A stretch of 64,000 nt of DNA from Megamerina dolium (Eukaryota; Arthropoda; Insecta; Diptera; Megamerinidae), in NCBI GenBank assembly GCA_963854835.1, contig OY978529.1:37506055-37570054 (forward strand). The letters are read 5' to 3'. Positions 12,161 through 24,739 of the stretch are shown here, one piece after another. The position numbers and the translations under genes are program-made. Position 1 is the stretch's first letter. Every line of letters begins with the position of its first letter. The notes below the pieces were generated by a model. The model ran no database searches. It was not told the origin of the DNA and saw only the letters and a list, made by a program, of their open reading frames with translations.

Positions 12161-13490
12161 TTTTATACTTATAAGAATATTATCAATTTAATGCCGTGAA
12201 TCACATAGAACTTTAATTTGTAGAGCTAATCAATAAATGTTGTTATATTAAATGTTTACAATTTATTGTGATTTATAGTTAGGCGGAGCAAAGCTATTCA
12301 ACAGGGCTGCATTTTTACATTAATTATAACGTACTATAGAAATGATTTTCCCTCTATTTCATTTATTCATCATATCAAATACCTATGTAATTTTCTTTTA
12401 TTTATTGTATTAATACAAACACATTGTGTACTCATATATTGTATTAACGTATGCACGTACGTACGTAAGCAGGCATGGACTTCTACTTAAGTATGACATG
12501 CCACCAAAAATATCAAAATTAATCAAAAAATATATAAAAAAAAAGGAAAATATATTTATACAAATACACATGCACGCAAGCACAAAAAGAAACAAATACA
12601 ATTATTTTCACATTCAATATTAAATAGACATAAATTACCTAAATATATACATAAAGCAGTGATGCTCATACTAATAGCAAGAGAGCCAATTTGAGCATAT
12701 TTATTACAAAAAAAAAAAAACCATAGAATTTGCCAAAAATTGTGTTTTATTTTTATGTTTTCTTTAGGTAAATATTTTTGGTAGAAAACTTCCAAACTTC
12801 CTTGTTTGAAATATGCTTATAAAAATATCCCATTTTATAAGGGACTAAAAGAACGCCTTACATATTCTGTATTAAAAAGCCATATAATTCAGTTCTGCAT
12901 ATCTTGGAACATACCAAATTGCCTTCTGATAAAAATAATTGCCTTAATAAAGCAGTATACGAATGCCTAGCGTCTTTTATATTCATTAAAATTTGAGGTC
13001 CATTGGAAATGAACTCTGTAAGGCAGAAGTTATTGGTAATTTCGAGAAATCTTTTTATTTTCTCTCTCTCTCTAGTATTGGCGATATAAATCGTGAGCAA
13101 AAGGCAACGATCCTAAAAAGATAGCGCCAAGCCAATGTCTTAAAGGTGCCGCGGTACCACAGCAACTGGTTGGATATTATTGTGAGGGACCTGCATATAC
13201 AGGGTGTTTTGTTCTTAACGCGAAGGATTGTAAATATATATCGGAAGCACGAGTGTTAGGCAAATTATCATTTTTTTTTTTTAATCGGTTTTATGACATT
13301 AATGAAGGTAAATAATCTCGGGAATATTGCCACCACGAACACGTCTAGGAGCACAAATATTGATGAATACAAAGGTCTTCCAAATCGTCTTGACCTACTT
13401 TTGGGAAATAAAAATTTTTTGCTTGGCTCTATAAACAATTACAACTCGCTTTTCTTCATTTTTAAAGAAGTATAATTATACCTTAAACCT
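12161..13490. other. Gene-free spacer
   Basis: AT-rich sequence with a (CGTA)n patch at about 12450-12470, poly-A at about 12709-12720 and a short (TC)n tract near 13062. Open frames of about 80 codons exist but match nothing I recognise. Confidence 0.35.
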
Positions 13491-13499
13491 CAAGAGTGC

Positions 13500-13930
13500 T
13501 TTGGCAGTTGATGAGTCACGTGTTGATTATCGTTGCTGAGACGCGACAATTTCGCTTATTCACAAGGCCTCTGAGTTAAAACTGAACTTTATCATTGAAG
13601 ACAGCTCGATGGTAAAAGAGTGGTTTATTCTCTTGGCGCTTTTTAAGCACCCAATTGCCGATCACGACAATTGCCGATCACGACAATTGCCGAAAGCGAC
13701 TTTAATTTTTGTACCAATTGAATCTTGTGGACTTGAAAGTCCAAGAGTTTGACACAATTCTTTCGTAAAGCCGATGGGCGCAAGCTAAGTTCTCGATAAT
13801 CTCGATGGATCGATTGTAGATGGGAGTCCAAGAGAATAAATTGAGGACCGAAATGTTTAATTATATTGCGCATAGTTGTCTCAATTGGCAGATGTTGTTT
13901 TGCGTAAATTGGGAGCAACACTCATAAACA
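13500..13930 (-). pseudogene. Decayed IS630/Tc1-mariner-type transposase fragment
   Basis: The minus-strand frame from 13921 down to 13643 (92 codons) resembles the helix-turn-helix part of IS630/mariner-like transposases: TTMRNIIKHF, then LRPSALRKN, then HKIQLVQKLK. Beyond a frameshift, about 13580-13540, comes a piece reading GLVNKRNCR, corresponding to the segment after the first catalytic aspartate (usually GYVNKQNCR). The rest of the catalytic domain is missing. This lineage differs from the mariner copies at 9440 and 16390. No terminal repeats were found. Confidence 0.65.
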
Positions 13931-16385
13931 TTTTTTACTGAATACCGAATTTGGAAATCAATTCCCACAATATGTAAACACTACTTGTGAATTAGTCCTT
14001 CTATGATTAAATTTCAAATAATACTGAATAAAATGGCGGGGTACGACTTGTCAAATTAACTGTCATAATGTTAGATTTTCTCACTATTGAAAAAGAGATT
14101 TTCAAGACATTTTGTATTCATTTATTCGAAACGATATATTTCATTTAGTGGCATCACTTCTACTTAGCTTTGAAATAGTGCTCTTTCAGAAGCCAATTAC
14201 ATGAAGACAGATGAAAACTATCGTCGCTAAATATAGAGCTTTAATGAGGTTATCAATTACTTATCAAATAACCATTACATAGGCATACTCATACAAAATT
14301 TTTATCTTCTTGGACAGAAGGTAAAGTTGAGTGACGCAACTATCAACGTGCATATAAGTGATTTATTTAGATATTAATGATGTACTAATATATTATTTAT
14401 AAACTGTAATTAAGCCAGAAGCATTATTAACAATTTGCTTGATTAGATCATTAGCAACATTTATGCATTTCGAATGTAGACGAGACGATTGAATATGGAA
14501 TTATATTTTAACTATAGAATAAAACTATTTATTGTATTACTAAGGCATCACAGGGGATTAGTATTATTAAATTTATTCTAGTCATTTGTGGATTGTGGTT
14601 ATTCCTATTAAAGTGATTTAGTTCATTCTAATGTAACCATACTGGTTGATTAAGTGAAGCAATACACATAGGCCACAAATTTTCTGCACTGTGATGTTAG
14701 AGATCTTTGTGCGAAATGTGAAAATAATTGAAAAGAAGAGAGAGACAAAAGAAAGAAATATGGCGTAAGGTAAGACATTTGAAATATGAATTTTTTTTTT
14801 TTGATTTCTTACAAATAAAAAATTCTATTAACTTTTAGTAGGTACTCTACGAAAATTATAATAAAGTTCAATCACAATGTGAAATATTTCCGAAAGTAAT
14901 TTAACCACCTGACATACAACAACAACAATAACGAAAAAATTGAGGAAATGAAAATTCGCAATGGCATAATTATTAAGTGGAATGCGAATGAGTATATATA
15001 CGAACATATATTTGGAAGAAAATGCCAAATGCTTTTATACAATTCCAGCAACAATTACTATGGAATTTTCATATTCACTGTAAGAAGATGCCAAACGGAA
15101 GAAAACCCCCAAGAGTGAACCCGTTCAGATGACAATCAAAAGTGTATTTTTTTTTTTCCTTCTTCTTACAGCCGGCAACCAGACACGCAGACAGACAGGC
15201 AGGCAAGAAGTCGTTCAGCTAAACAACAGGAAGTAATAATACATACGTAAAAAAAAAATATGAAAAAATGAAAAGGAGCAAAAAAATAAAAGCTCTGAAT
15301 GAGTTAATTGCCATTGGATATGAAAGAAAATTACTACAAAAAACCATAAAACTTATGGACAAATTGAATATGAAATGAGAAGGGGAAAAATTGCAAAAAA
15401 GATAATTTCACACAAAAAAAAAAAAAAAAAAAAATACTATCTAAGAAGGTAAGCATATCTTGTATGTATGTATTTGGTTAAAGGATAATTATGAGAACAA
15501 ATTTGAAAGATGAGTAATATACTAGTTGGCATTGGTGCTTCTTTCTTAATCTATGAAAATTATGTTTTTGAATAACAACTTTTAATTTCGTTGATAGTAC
15601 AGCTTATGAGAGGATAATAAGTTCGTCGTACTGATGAAAAACATGGAAGACATGAAATTAAATACTGTAATAATTATGCTGACATTTGAATACATTAAGT
15701 GTAAGATGATTAGTTATAATTAATTAAGCCAATTTACACACTATTAAGCATTAGGTATTATTTTACTATAAATATGATAAAATATTACTTTAAAGGTTTT
15801 TTTTTTTGTGTATTTATAAATTTAAGCTGATAATTTTGAATATAAATAATTTCTCTAAGATCTATTAGTTGGAAATATTCACATTTTTAGATGGATGAAA
15901 GTGAATAAGGTTTATTTACTACCTTATTCTTTCTTATATTTGCTTAAAAATATGGAAAATTAAAAGCAATAATGAATATTATACTCTTTTAGATTTCTTC
16001 ACCTCAGGAACCTAGGGAACAGCTCTTTTATATTGCTAACTAACAATATAATCGGCATCAGCAATAATTAATGTGGTAATATTGATATTTTCATGGCTTT
16101 AATTGAATTGCTTTGTCACACTGAATGTCTGAATGCCTCTTTTAGATTTGCCAAATACATACTTGCTATTGTATTTTGCTTTATATGCTACCGCGCTGAA
16201 AATCTACACAAAACAGGAATTTTTTCGCAATATTATTTCAAAGAACGAAACATACAGTAGTCCGACACACACTGGACCGCACTACAAACAAGGCCGGTTG
16301 GACAAATCAGTGAATGTTTTTAAATTTCTCGCATAGTAATTCTAAATGCAACTCTGCACCTGTCAACGATCATCTTTTAACAGAA
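13931..16385. other. Gene-free spacer
   Basis: AT-rich, with homopolymer A and T runs (for example 15414-15434) and a purine-rich patch at about 14720-14760. No gene, RNA or element is recognised. Confidence 0.4.
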
Positions 16386-16389
16386 TATC

Positions 16390-17175
16390 GACAAATGTTG
16401 AGCTGAAGCCGCGTTATTTGTCATGTTTGACGACCATTGCAAATTGAAAAAAAAGTGAATTTTATTTATTCAGCAAGCAATTTTTTTTTTTGTTCACAAA
16501 AAAACCACTCAGATTCTTTACCATCAGCTTCAATGGTTAAAAACTGGACTTACGAATTGTCCGTTGTGGTCGTACTAGCACAATTGACGCCGACTATTCT
16601 GGTCCCCCAGAAGAGGTTCTCAAGACAGAAATCGTCGATAAAATCCGATAAATGATATTTGACGATCGGTGAATTAGTGCATGAGGTGACTGAGGCTGTA
16701 GACATCTCAACCGTGTGACTACATCACTCGGAGCCGCAGTTTCTGACAATTGACAACAAACGCAATGATGTAACCATTTCAAAAGAGTGTTTTGCGATGT
16801 TAAACATCTAATTCTAATGAGCTTTTGCGCCATCAATGAAACATGGATTTATCACAAGACATCAAATTCATGGCGACAATTGTTTTTTGGGGATGCATGT
16901 CATTCACATCGATTGCCTCGGAAATGGTAAAACAATATAAGTCGGCAAATATTATTTAAAGCTGTTGGACAGATTCGACATTGATTTAAACAAAAATGAT
17001 CGCATTTTATGAAGAAAAAAGTGCTTTACCAGCATGACAACGCACCGACGCACAAGTCCGCAGTGGCAATAGCAAAACTGCCTGTATTATATTACAAACT
17101 GATGAGAAAACGCTAGACTTAATCTATCGAGCTAAAGGAAGAATATGTTGAGAAATGCAATGCCTCTTTAACGAA
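16390..17175 (+). pseudogene. Decayed mariner transposase with internal deletion
   Basis: Across shifted + frames the mariner order is visible: SMVKNWTYEL near 16530; DYSGPPEEV into EIVDKIR near 16590-16640; a helix-turn-helix block containing VTEAVDIST near 16690; and INETWIYH (catalytic-D region) near 16835. Next come FWGCMSFTSI near 16890, KKKVLYQHDNAPTHKSAVAI (the HDNAP motif) near 17015-17075, and finally SIELKEEYVEK near 17120-17155. The segment normally between these last two (the PPYSPDLAPSDFFLF region) is missing, so the copy has an internal deletion as well as frameshifts. It is inactive. The ends are approximate. Confidence 0.82.
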
Positions 17176-17399
17176 AATTTTATTTTATGCGAAAAAATCC
17201 TCAAACGTGTGTGCTCAAAATTGGCTATTCAGAAATTGGCCTATATTCGTACATAATTCCTGCAACAATGGGTAAAAATTTCATCCTCTATTTGCTAAAA
17301 ACGAAAAATTTTGATGTTCCCCACAATAAAAAAAAATGAGAAGGCAGAAGAACGCAGGATGTCTAACGACTCAGAGCAATCACATTTAATAATTTTAGG

Positions 17400-17860
17400 T
17401 CGCTGAATCTAAAATCAAGTCGGATCTCCACCGTCACCTTTAGGTTTCCTTCTCATAAACAAGAAAAAATAACCAAAGAAAAAGTTGAACTGTGACGTGA
17501 AGATAATGGCTGAAAACTGATCATGGATTCGAATTCAAGGGCCCCAAAGCCCATTGCATATGAGTACTCTGATCCATCCGACGTCCTACTTTTTTGTTGC
17601 TATGGTGTTGTGACTGCTTCATAAAAAAAAATTTACAATATCCGGTCAACCAGAAAAATGACATTCTATGGATTTCGGGTTGCCAACTCCGAGCTCCTCT
17701 AAGTTCTAAACAATCTCCCGGATATTTTTGTAAGTTCTTTTGCGGTTGAAAAGAAATCTGAGACTGATGGTAGACATCCTACTACAAATTTGTACTCAGC
17801 GACGCAAAATTCATAGAATGTGGCTACTCTGTTTCATCGGATATATTGACTATTTTTGAG
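17400..17860. repeat. Degenerate direct repeat of unknown origin
   Basis: Blocks such as gagtactctgatccatccga (about 17560) and ggctactctgtttcatcgga (about 17822) are diverged copies roughly 260 bp apart, and an attctatgg/attcatagaa motif recurs. GC content is higher than the surroundings. No protein similarity is recognised. Possibly the remnant of an unidentified transposon. Confidence 0.35.
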
Positions 17861-19900
17861 AGACGCTGTTAATTCAAGTCTGGATTGGTCTCTCATAGAT
17901 TAAATTATAGGCACTAATAGAATAAATCATTGCCATTATTGAGTTAATTCATCTAAAATTTAGTTAAGAAGAACTTCTCAAATGAGTTTGTTGGGAAAAA
18001 CATATTTCAGAGTTTTTAGCAATCATTTCAAAAAGTGTGCGAACAGTGCAAAGTTTTGGACCACATTGCATCCACTGTGTATTAAAAATTACCAACTAGT
18101 TATGACATGTACTTCCACCCAAAATTTAGCATTCATCGCCTTATATTCTTCACCTTACTTCGAAGAGCGTGTTCTTGTTTTCACAGTGTTTTTGCAATGT
18201 TTTCACATGACACTCAAACAATGAGCTTTTGTTCTTTAGTGTGCACTCTTAAATTCCTTGGCATTATCATACATGTTTGTCTCGCGGACTTGTATTTTTT
18301 CCCCAAAAACTTTCATTTGCATTTGCATTTTCGACACTGTGATTTCGTGCTGGATGCTGAAGGCTTAATCAAATTACCAAATAGAGTATGTGTTGCTTTT
18401 TTTAAAGTTTCGCTCATTTTTTCGACCCAATAAATTTTGTCAGTAATTGGAAATTCATGATGAAATTCAAAATTTGCCATGAGACCGATTCTTTTGGAGT
18501 TCCATGATGTAACAAATTCTGTCATTTGGAAATGGTTTCTCCGAGTCTTTTACATTAAAAGTAGGGAAATTCCAACTACATTCTTTACAGTTGTTCGTAA
18601 TTAATTAAAATTCCTTCCACTTTCTATTAAAATAAAAACTTTAGAATTTCTTTTGGAAGTACCAAAATGGTCACTTTAACTGAAATAAAAATATTCAATT
18701 TAATTTTATAAGCTTTCTTACACAATGCAACAATACTTAAATGTCCATCTTGTAATACATAATCTCTTGCCATCACCAAATGTTTTCGCAACAAAGAAAC
18801 GAAAAAAAAATGCGTCCATTCAAGCAATGCAATGCAAGCAACCAACCAATGAATCACTATAAAATGAATAAAAATTGTTTTTGTCTGGCTGGCTGAATGG
18901 TTAATGATCAAACAACAAGCAAGCTCTTCTCTGCGTGCCACCATTACCAGTATCACCGCAATCAACACCAATACGACCACAAATGTAAGTGATATAGCAA
19001 TGAGTAGTGTATGTATGTATGTGTATGTGTGTGAGTGTTTGTGACTGAATGAGGGCAGAGGTTTAAAAATCCAGCTGAATGGATGAAAGAACAAAAAAAT
19101 AGCCAACAACTTCAATAGCATGGACATGAACGAATATACTACGAGTATATACATATATGTATGTACGAGTATATATGTAAGGCAGTATTGAGTTTAAGTG
19201 AGTTCAATTTCAATATTAAGCACTTAGCACTGTTACTACTTTGGGAATGTACAAATGTTTGTATATTTGTGTGTGTGTGTGTGTGTGTCTGCATTACAAT
19301 ATATACGTAATATTGGTGACATCTGACAAGTGTGCCCGCCCAAAATTCAATCAAACAAATACGGCAAGTGGTAAACGGCGTAGATATGGAAGGCGTACAT
19401 GCAACAATGATTTCAATGAAAAGTATTAAATTCAAAAGTTGCATTCACTACTACTATACTATAGCTGTGAATGTGTGAGCGTATAATCTTAAGAAAAATA
19501 GAAAATGAAATGAATTCTGAAAATGGCATATGCTTACAATGTATGTATATAGACAAAAGAGAGAGAAAAAGTGAGCACATGCACAGCCGATCCGAAAAAC
19601 GTACGTTTAATATTGAGACCTTCAATAAAATTCCACGAAAAATAAATGTGAAAAAACACTTGCTCATGTCGAAATTGTAAACGGAAAACGGAAACGTCTT
19701 GTTAAGCGGCAAGAAAGAATATTTGATAAGGTAGTAGCGGAAGGAAGGACGCGCTTCATCGACAGCAAAGTAAGTAATTTTGGAATAAGCAATAAGCATG
19801 CAGAGGTGTCAATATTGAGCGGATTTAAAAATTAACTTTTCAAATAGGTACCACTACAAAATGAAATTCTAAAAAAGACAGAAGGCTATACGAGTTAAGG
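17861..19900. other. Gene-free spacer
   Basis: AT-rich. The longest open frame here (minus strand, 18627-19154) is hydrophobic and low-complexity and is not supported as a gene. A (TG)n tract lies at 19269-19288. Confidence 0.4.
19269..19288. repeat. (TG)n microsatellite
   Basis: About ten uninterrupted gt units. Confidence 0.85.
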
Positions 19901-19904
19901 TTGA

Positions 19905-20640
19905 ATGAATTAATGTCGAACATTTTTCGACATTATTGTAGAAACATTGAGATAATGCCGAACAACAAATGAGAGAAATTATATTTTAGACATAATTGCA
20001 AATTTTAATGGAAATCATGTGTAACAAAATATGTAAAAACATTACATTGTTGCAAAAAATTTGAAAAATTTGGCCAACAACAATGTAAGGAATTAGATTT
20101 TCGATATTATTGCAAAAAAATTGAAATAATGCCGAAAAGAAATATCAAAAATTTAAATTTGTACATTATTGGAAAGGGAAATCGTATAGAGCAAAGTATA
20201 TGAAGAACTACATATATGTTCGACATTATTGCAAAGAGAATAGTTTCAGAACGAGATTTCGGCGTTATTGCGAACAAGTTTATAATAATGTCGAAATTTT
20301 GAGTTGCATATATCAAGAATTTCGACATTATTCCTATAATTAAAATTTCGATATTATTGTAAACATTTCTACAATATCATCGAAATGTTTTGCTACATAT
20401 AAACAACTTCGACATTAGTGCAAAAAATATTCAACATGAATGTTGCCTAAAATAGCCTATATTTACCAACTTTTTTTTTTTAATTATTGCAAAGAAAATT
20501 TAAGTAAGTTCAAAAAAATGTAAGAAATTAAATTTTCGACATTATTGCAAACATTTTTACAATTATGTTGAAAAATATTTATCTACATATAAAGAATTTC
20601 GATATTATTGTAAGGAATTTGCGGCATTAATGCAGTACAC
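19905..20640. repeat. Field of iterated ttcgacattattg motifs, both orientations
   Basis: At least a dozen diverged copies of tttcgacattattgcaaa or its reverse complement occur in about 735 bp. Exact cgacattattg cores lie near 19926, 20222 and 20536. The variant cgatattattg occurs near 20101, 20348 and 20599; cggcgttattg near 20259; and the opposite orientation ataatgtcgaaa near 20286. Spacing is irregular (40-90 bp), so this is not a simple tandem array. No coding potential. Confidence 0.7.
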
Positions 20641-20920
20641 CAGCCTATTATTACCTAGCTTTAATATTAACTAAAGTTGCCTAAATTTCTCATCTTTAAT
20701 AAAATCATTGTTTTTTTTTTAAATAAAACTGTATTCCTAATGTCGATGAATACTAACTTAACAATTTCTGATAATAACGGTTTGTCTCCAGAAAACCACC
20801 CACAAATGCTATATTTTAGCAATGTTTTCATTTCGATATTTTTTTTTTTTCTCATACTCTTTTCTACTAAGATGACGAAGCGAAAATTTCGATGGGAAAT
20901 TATGACTGCGAGATGAATTG

Positions 20921-21018
20921 AATATTTTCTATATTAAAGTTGAACTTCAGCCGGAGATCGAAACCACAACCTGCAAATCAGAAAGTCAACAAAATATGCC
21001 ACTGAGCTACGGCACACA
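20921..21018 (-). mobile_element. tRNA-derived SINE, copy 2 (head fragment)
   Basis: Read on the minus strand, it starts with TGTGCCGTAGCTCAGTGG, keeps a B-box-like GGTTGTGGTTTCGATC, and continues into the first body bases (tttaatatagaaaatatt) before similarity stops. Only the first ~95 bp of the family is present, so the body and tail are missing. Confidence 0.7.
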
Positions 21019-21412
21019 TTTCCGAAAGCTATTAAGCATACTAAATCTCTATCTAGGTTGCCCGCCATAGTAATATTGAGGCTGATGAACAGGCACGATA
21101 AGAGAGAGATTTCCTCTGAAAAACCCATAGAGGTATGATTTCGGACCATCCTGGAAGTCTTCAAAAAGAACACGTAGCTGTACTGTTTTCATATGACTGA
21201 TCGTAGATGGAAGCCATTAACTTTTACTGCAACTCCTCAAAGCATGAATGTCCCCAACTTTGGTAAGGGTATGATATAGGTTTCAGGGAAATGTACTTCC
21301 TCGATAACATATTTGACTTACCAGTTAATCTGAGGATTCTACTAAAATGTATAAATATAGTGAGATTTTGATGACAATGCACTGCCCACTCCTCAGAAAG
21401 TACTTACTTACT

Positions 21413-22770
21413 TATGTGGCCATAACAACCGAATATCGATTTAGGCCGAAAATAACATGCTTCGCCAGCCATCTCTGTTCTTCGCTAGCTGGCGCAAGTT
21501 AGAAATTCCAAGCGCCGTCAGGTTCTCCAGTACTTGGTCTTTCCACCTGAGGTTTGGTCTTCCTCTTCTGCGTCGTCCTCCAGCGGGTTCCGAATATAAC
21601 ACCTTCTTAGCTTGAGCGTGTTCTTCCATTCGCTCGACATGACCTAGCCAGCGCAGCCGCTGGATTTTGATGCGCTTTACTATGTCAATATCGGCATACA
21701 GCTCGTACAGCTCATGGTTGTACCTTATTCGGTACTCGCCACCAACGCAAATAGGTCCAAAGATCTTGCGTAGGACTTTTCTCTCGAAAACCCCAAGCAT
21801 TCGCTCATCCGAGGTGGAAATTGTCCAGGCTTCAGCGCCATATGTTAGGACAGGCATGATGAGAGACTTGTAGAGTGTAGTTTTCGTTCTTCGAGAGAGG
21901 GCTCGACTTCTCAATTGCTTACTCAGCCCAAAGTAACACCTGTTAGCAAGAGTTATCCTACGCATGATCTCCAAGCTGACGTCATTACTGCTGTTAATGC
22001 TGGTTCCAAGATAGACAAAGTCCCTTACTACTTCAAAAGCGTAGTTGTCAACAGTGACGTGCTGTCCAAGACGCTGGGACTCTTTGTTTGTTGACACTAG
22101 ATACTTCGTCTTGCCCTCGTTTACCGTGAGACCCATCCGACGCGACTCTCTTTCCAACTCTGAGAATGCTGCACTGACTGCTCGCGTGTTCATGCCGATT
22201 ATGTCAATATCGTCGGCATACGCTAACAGCATGACACTTTTGTTGAAGATAGTGCCATTATGTCGTAGATCAGCAGCTCGTATTATTTTCTACATAATAA
22301 GATTAAAGAAGTCGCACGATAACGAATCACCTTGTCTGAAACCCCGTTCGGTATTAAACGGTGCGGAGAGGTCCTTCCCAATTTTCACTGCACAACGGGA
22401 GTTATGCAGTGTCATTATACAAAGTCGAATGAGCTTTGCAGGAATACCGAACTCAGACATTGTTGCATAGAGGTAACCCCTTTCCGGACTGTCGAAAGCG
22501 GCTTTATAATCAACAAATAGGTGGTGTGTGTCGATCTGTTTTTCTTGGGTCTTCTCCAGGATTTGGCGCAGTGTGAAAATCTGGTCGATGGTGGATTTAC
22601 CAGGTCTGAAGCCACACTGATACGGTCCAATCAGGTTGCTGAGCATAGGCTTCAACCTTTCACACAGTACGCTCGATAGAACCTTGTATGCGATACTCAG
22701 GAGACTTATTCCACGGTAGTTGGCGCAAATTGTGGGGTCTCCTTTTTTATGTATGTGGTTTTAAAATGGC
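21413..22770 (-). mobile_element. 5'-truncated non-LTR retrotransposon (reverse transcriptase part)
   Basis: Carries the reverse transcriptase frame listed separately. After the stop codon at 21441 the minus strand ends in a short (AAGT)n tail at about 21401-21413, typical of LINEs that end in a short tandem tail rather than poly-A. The 5' side ends near 22770, within the finger region of the polymerase. Everything upstream (ORF1, endonuclease) is absent. No target-site duplication was found by eye. Confidence 0.85.
21441..22757 (-). pseudogene. Non-LTR reverse transcriptase, one premature TAG
   Basis: On the minus strand the frame is open from about 22757 to the stop at 21441, apart from one in-frame TAG at 22290-22292. 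It begins in the fingers (HKKGDPTICANYRGISLL), passes GPYQCGFRPGKSTIDQI, then GFRQGDSLSCDFFNLI just before the TAG. The catalytic AYADDIDIIG lies right after it, with the active-site YADD intact. The C-terminal part has RLRWLGHVERM and an RRRRGRP-RW-D basic region, common in several insect LINE groups. About 405 codons remain. The other ~420 bp-plus of a full polymerase, and the endonuclease, are missing. The TAG probably replaces a GAG (Glu) codon before KII. The clade is not assigned. Confidence 0.9.
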
Positions 22771-23820
22771 ACAATATCACTAATTGTAATCTGCAATTGG
22801 ATTTCTGTGGATCATTTACTATAACCAATCAATAAATTACCTAGATTCTGCCGATTTTTGTAATGAAAATAATTTAGACACAGAAAACGATTGTTGTTTT
22901 ACTAATTGTTATTCAAGAAGAACTCCTAGCTACTAAAATCGCTGTCAGTATAGATAACTTGATTTTGCCGAGAATTTTACAACCTCTGACACTGGGAGAT
23001 TTTGAACTCAATGCAAATATAAGCTATCTAATTTGTCGAATATGTCGAATATGTCGAATATTCCAGATCCAGATCCATAAAAAGAAATTGCATCCAATTA
23101 GTTTCGTTGTGTGAATATTATTTGAAAATATTGAAGGAGTTTTATTTTACTCAATTCTTTTGGTGGTTTAATAAAGTTCAAATCCTTCCAATATCATACA
23201 GCATTGCAACCAAAAATTCCCCAAATAAAATTAACCTCATGTAATCATATCTCCGTCGCGGAAGCGTTTCGGACTTATGTTCCTATAACCCATGGTACCA
23301 CATCTTTAAAAATTTAATTTATTTTTATATACGACACTGTTTAATAATAAAGAGTATTCTCCTTAATATAACAATAAGGTTTGATGTTGTCTTCATGGAA
23401 TCGAAACATATTGAATTGACGATTGAAGTTCAAATGGCAAAACGAAGAAGGTTATAATGTCATTGCAGTACACTAGATTGGATCGTTTATTGAAAACGTA
23501 CGAATATATATGTACTCATACATACATACTCGTGTATATGAGTATGATTGTAAATAAAATAATGTAAAAGAAAAACTTTGAAATGATTTTATATTTTATA
23601 CAATATCAAAAAACATATTAGACACATAGATGTATGTTTATAAATAGTAGCACTACATGTAAAATAGAATAGAATGGGATAACTTGAAAATGGTAATTTT
23701 TGACCATATATTATAAGCCCGTAATTGAGCAAAATCGACCATAATTAATCGAGAGCAAAAATTCTACAAAGAAATGCTTCTGACACTCGGTGATCGAACA
23801 AAATGACATTTACTTTATTT
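22771..23820. other. Gene-free spacer
   Basis: AT-rich. A small triplicated atgtcgaat motif lies at about 23037-23062. Nothing else recognised. Confidence 0.4.
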
Positions 23821-23956
23821 TTATACCCTGCATAATACAATATGCATGGTATATTCATTTCGGTCAGATGTTTGTGTCCACTTGAAGGAATCTCCGGAAA
23901 TATAGACATAGATATATATTCGTGATCAGCGTCGATTAAATTTTCGATTTAACGAT

Positions 23957-23979
23957 GTCCGTCCGTCCGTCTGTCTGTC
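23957..23979. repeat. (GTCC)n(GTCT)n tract
   Basis: Tetranucleotide run gtccgtccgtctgtctgtc, the GTCY proto-microsatellite of the enclosing mini-me-like element. Confidence 0.85.
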
Positions 23980-24375
23980 ACCTGGCTGGTTCGCACGATA
24001 ACTTGAGTAAATATTGAGCGATTTCGACGAAATTTGGCACAAGTAACCTATGATCCAAGGGTACGGAGGGGATTGATATTGGGCATGATCGGTCAATAGC
24101 CACGCCCACACCAAGCATTCAAAGCGACTAACCTCGGAATTTTCAAAATCTTTGACTTGCTATAACTCACATAATATACCACTTGGGACAACAATATTTA
24201 GCACATAGAGTTATATTATACTACTATATAACCTCGCCAAAAGTGGGTGAGCCACGCCTACCTTATAGCGTAGCTCCCAAACAAAGTGTCTGTACTTCTT
24301 TTAAATTGAAACAGCTGTAACTTCTACAATCTGCTGTCCAGAATAACCATAATTGACACTTAGATTAACATGATA

Positions 24376-24739
24376 AAAAAAATAAATAAATATGTGGCAC
24401 TTAAAGCCCCAAAGGGCTCATTGGCCGATCTTCTCTTCCATTACTGTTGTGCGTCTTAAATTTTGGACAGTATTAGAATGGACCTACTTATTTTAGCCGG
24501 TTCCGAACGGCAGAACGCTTGTGACATCACTTTTTCTGAGCTTTGTCACAGAGTTCTTTTTAGAAGCTTTTTCATGGCAAGTTGTTACTGTCGTAAGAAT
24601 TGCCAATTGCTTGCCGACAGGTGGGTACCGTTCGAAAGAAAAATCTCTTCGATATTAAATTTGTTATGCATCAGCCGGGTATTGAACCACGACCTACAGA
24701 TCAGAAGGCGAACACACTAACCACTGAGCTACGGCACCC
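24376..24739 (-). mobile_element. tRNA-derived SINE, copy 3 (full length, 14-bp target duplication)
   Basis: The best copy, 364 bp. The minus strand opens at 24739 with GGGTGCCGTAGCTCAGTGGT (A box), then a B-box region reading GGTCGTGGTTCAATACC near 24690. It continues through the family body and ends in an AT-rich (ATTT)n tail at about 24376-24395. The 14-mer agattaacatgata flanks it exactly at 24362-24375 and 24740-24753. The paralogous uninterrupted site, near 25033-25052 in the next unit of the host element, confirms the empty-site structure. The long duplication shows LINE-type target-primed insertion. Confidence 0.92.

Noticed and set aside
12858..13100. 80-codon minus-strand frame with non-repetitive composition
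   Set aside because: Looks protein-like but matches no family I recognise, has no flanking element structure, and is within chance length.
18627..19154. 175-codon minus-strand open frame, the longest outside recognised elements
   Set aside because: Hydrophobic, low-complexity composition from CA/TG-rich DNA, no recognisable domain, no splice context. Such frames are expected by chance in 64 kb.
21667..22520. Plus-strand open frames opposite the reverse transcriptase
   Set aside because: Antisense shadows of the LINE polymerase on the minus strand.
24660..24739. Possible functional tRNA gene (A and B boxes in correct order)
   Set aside because: The arms do not pair into a full cloverleaf by eye, and the sequence continues into the SINE body shared by five other copies with a retroposition-type duplication.
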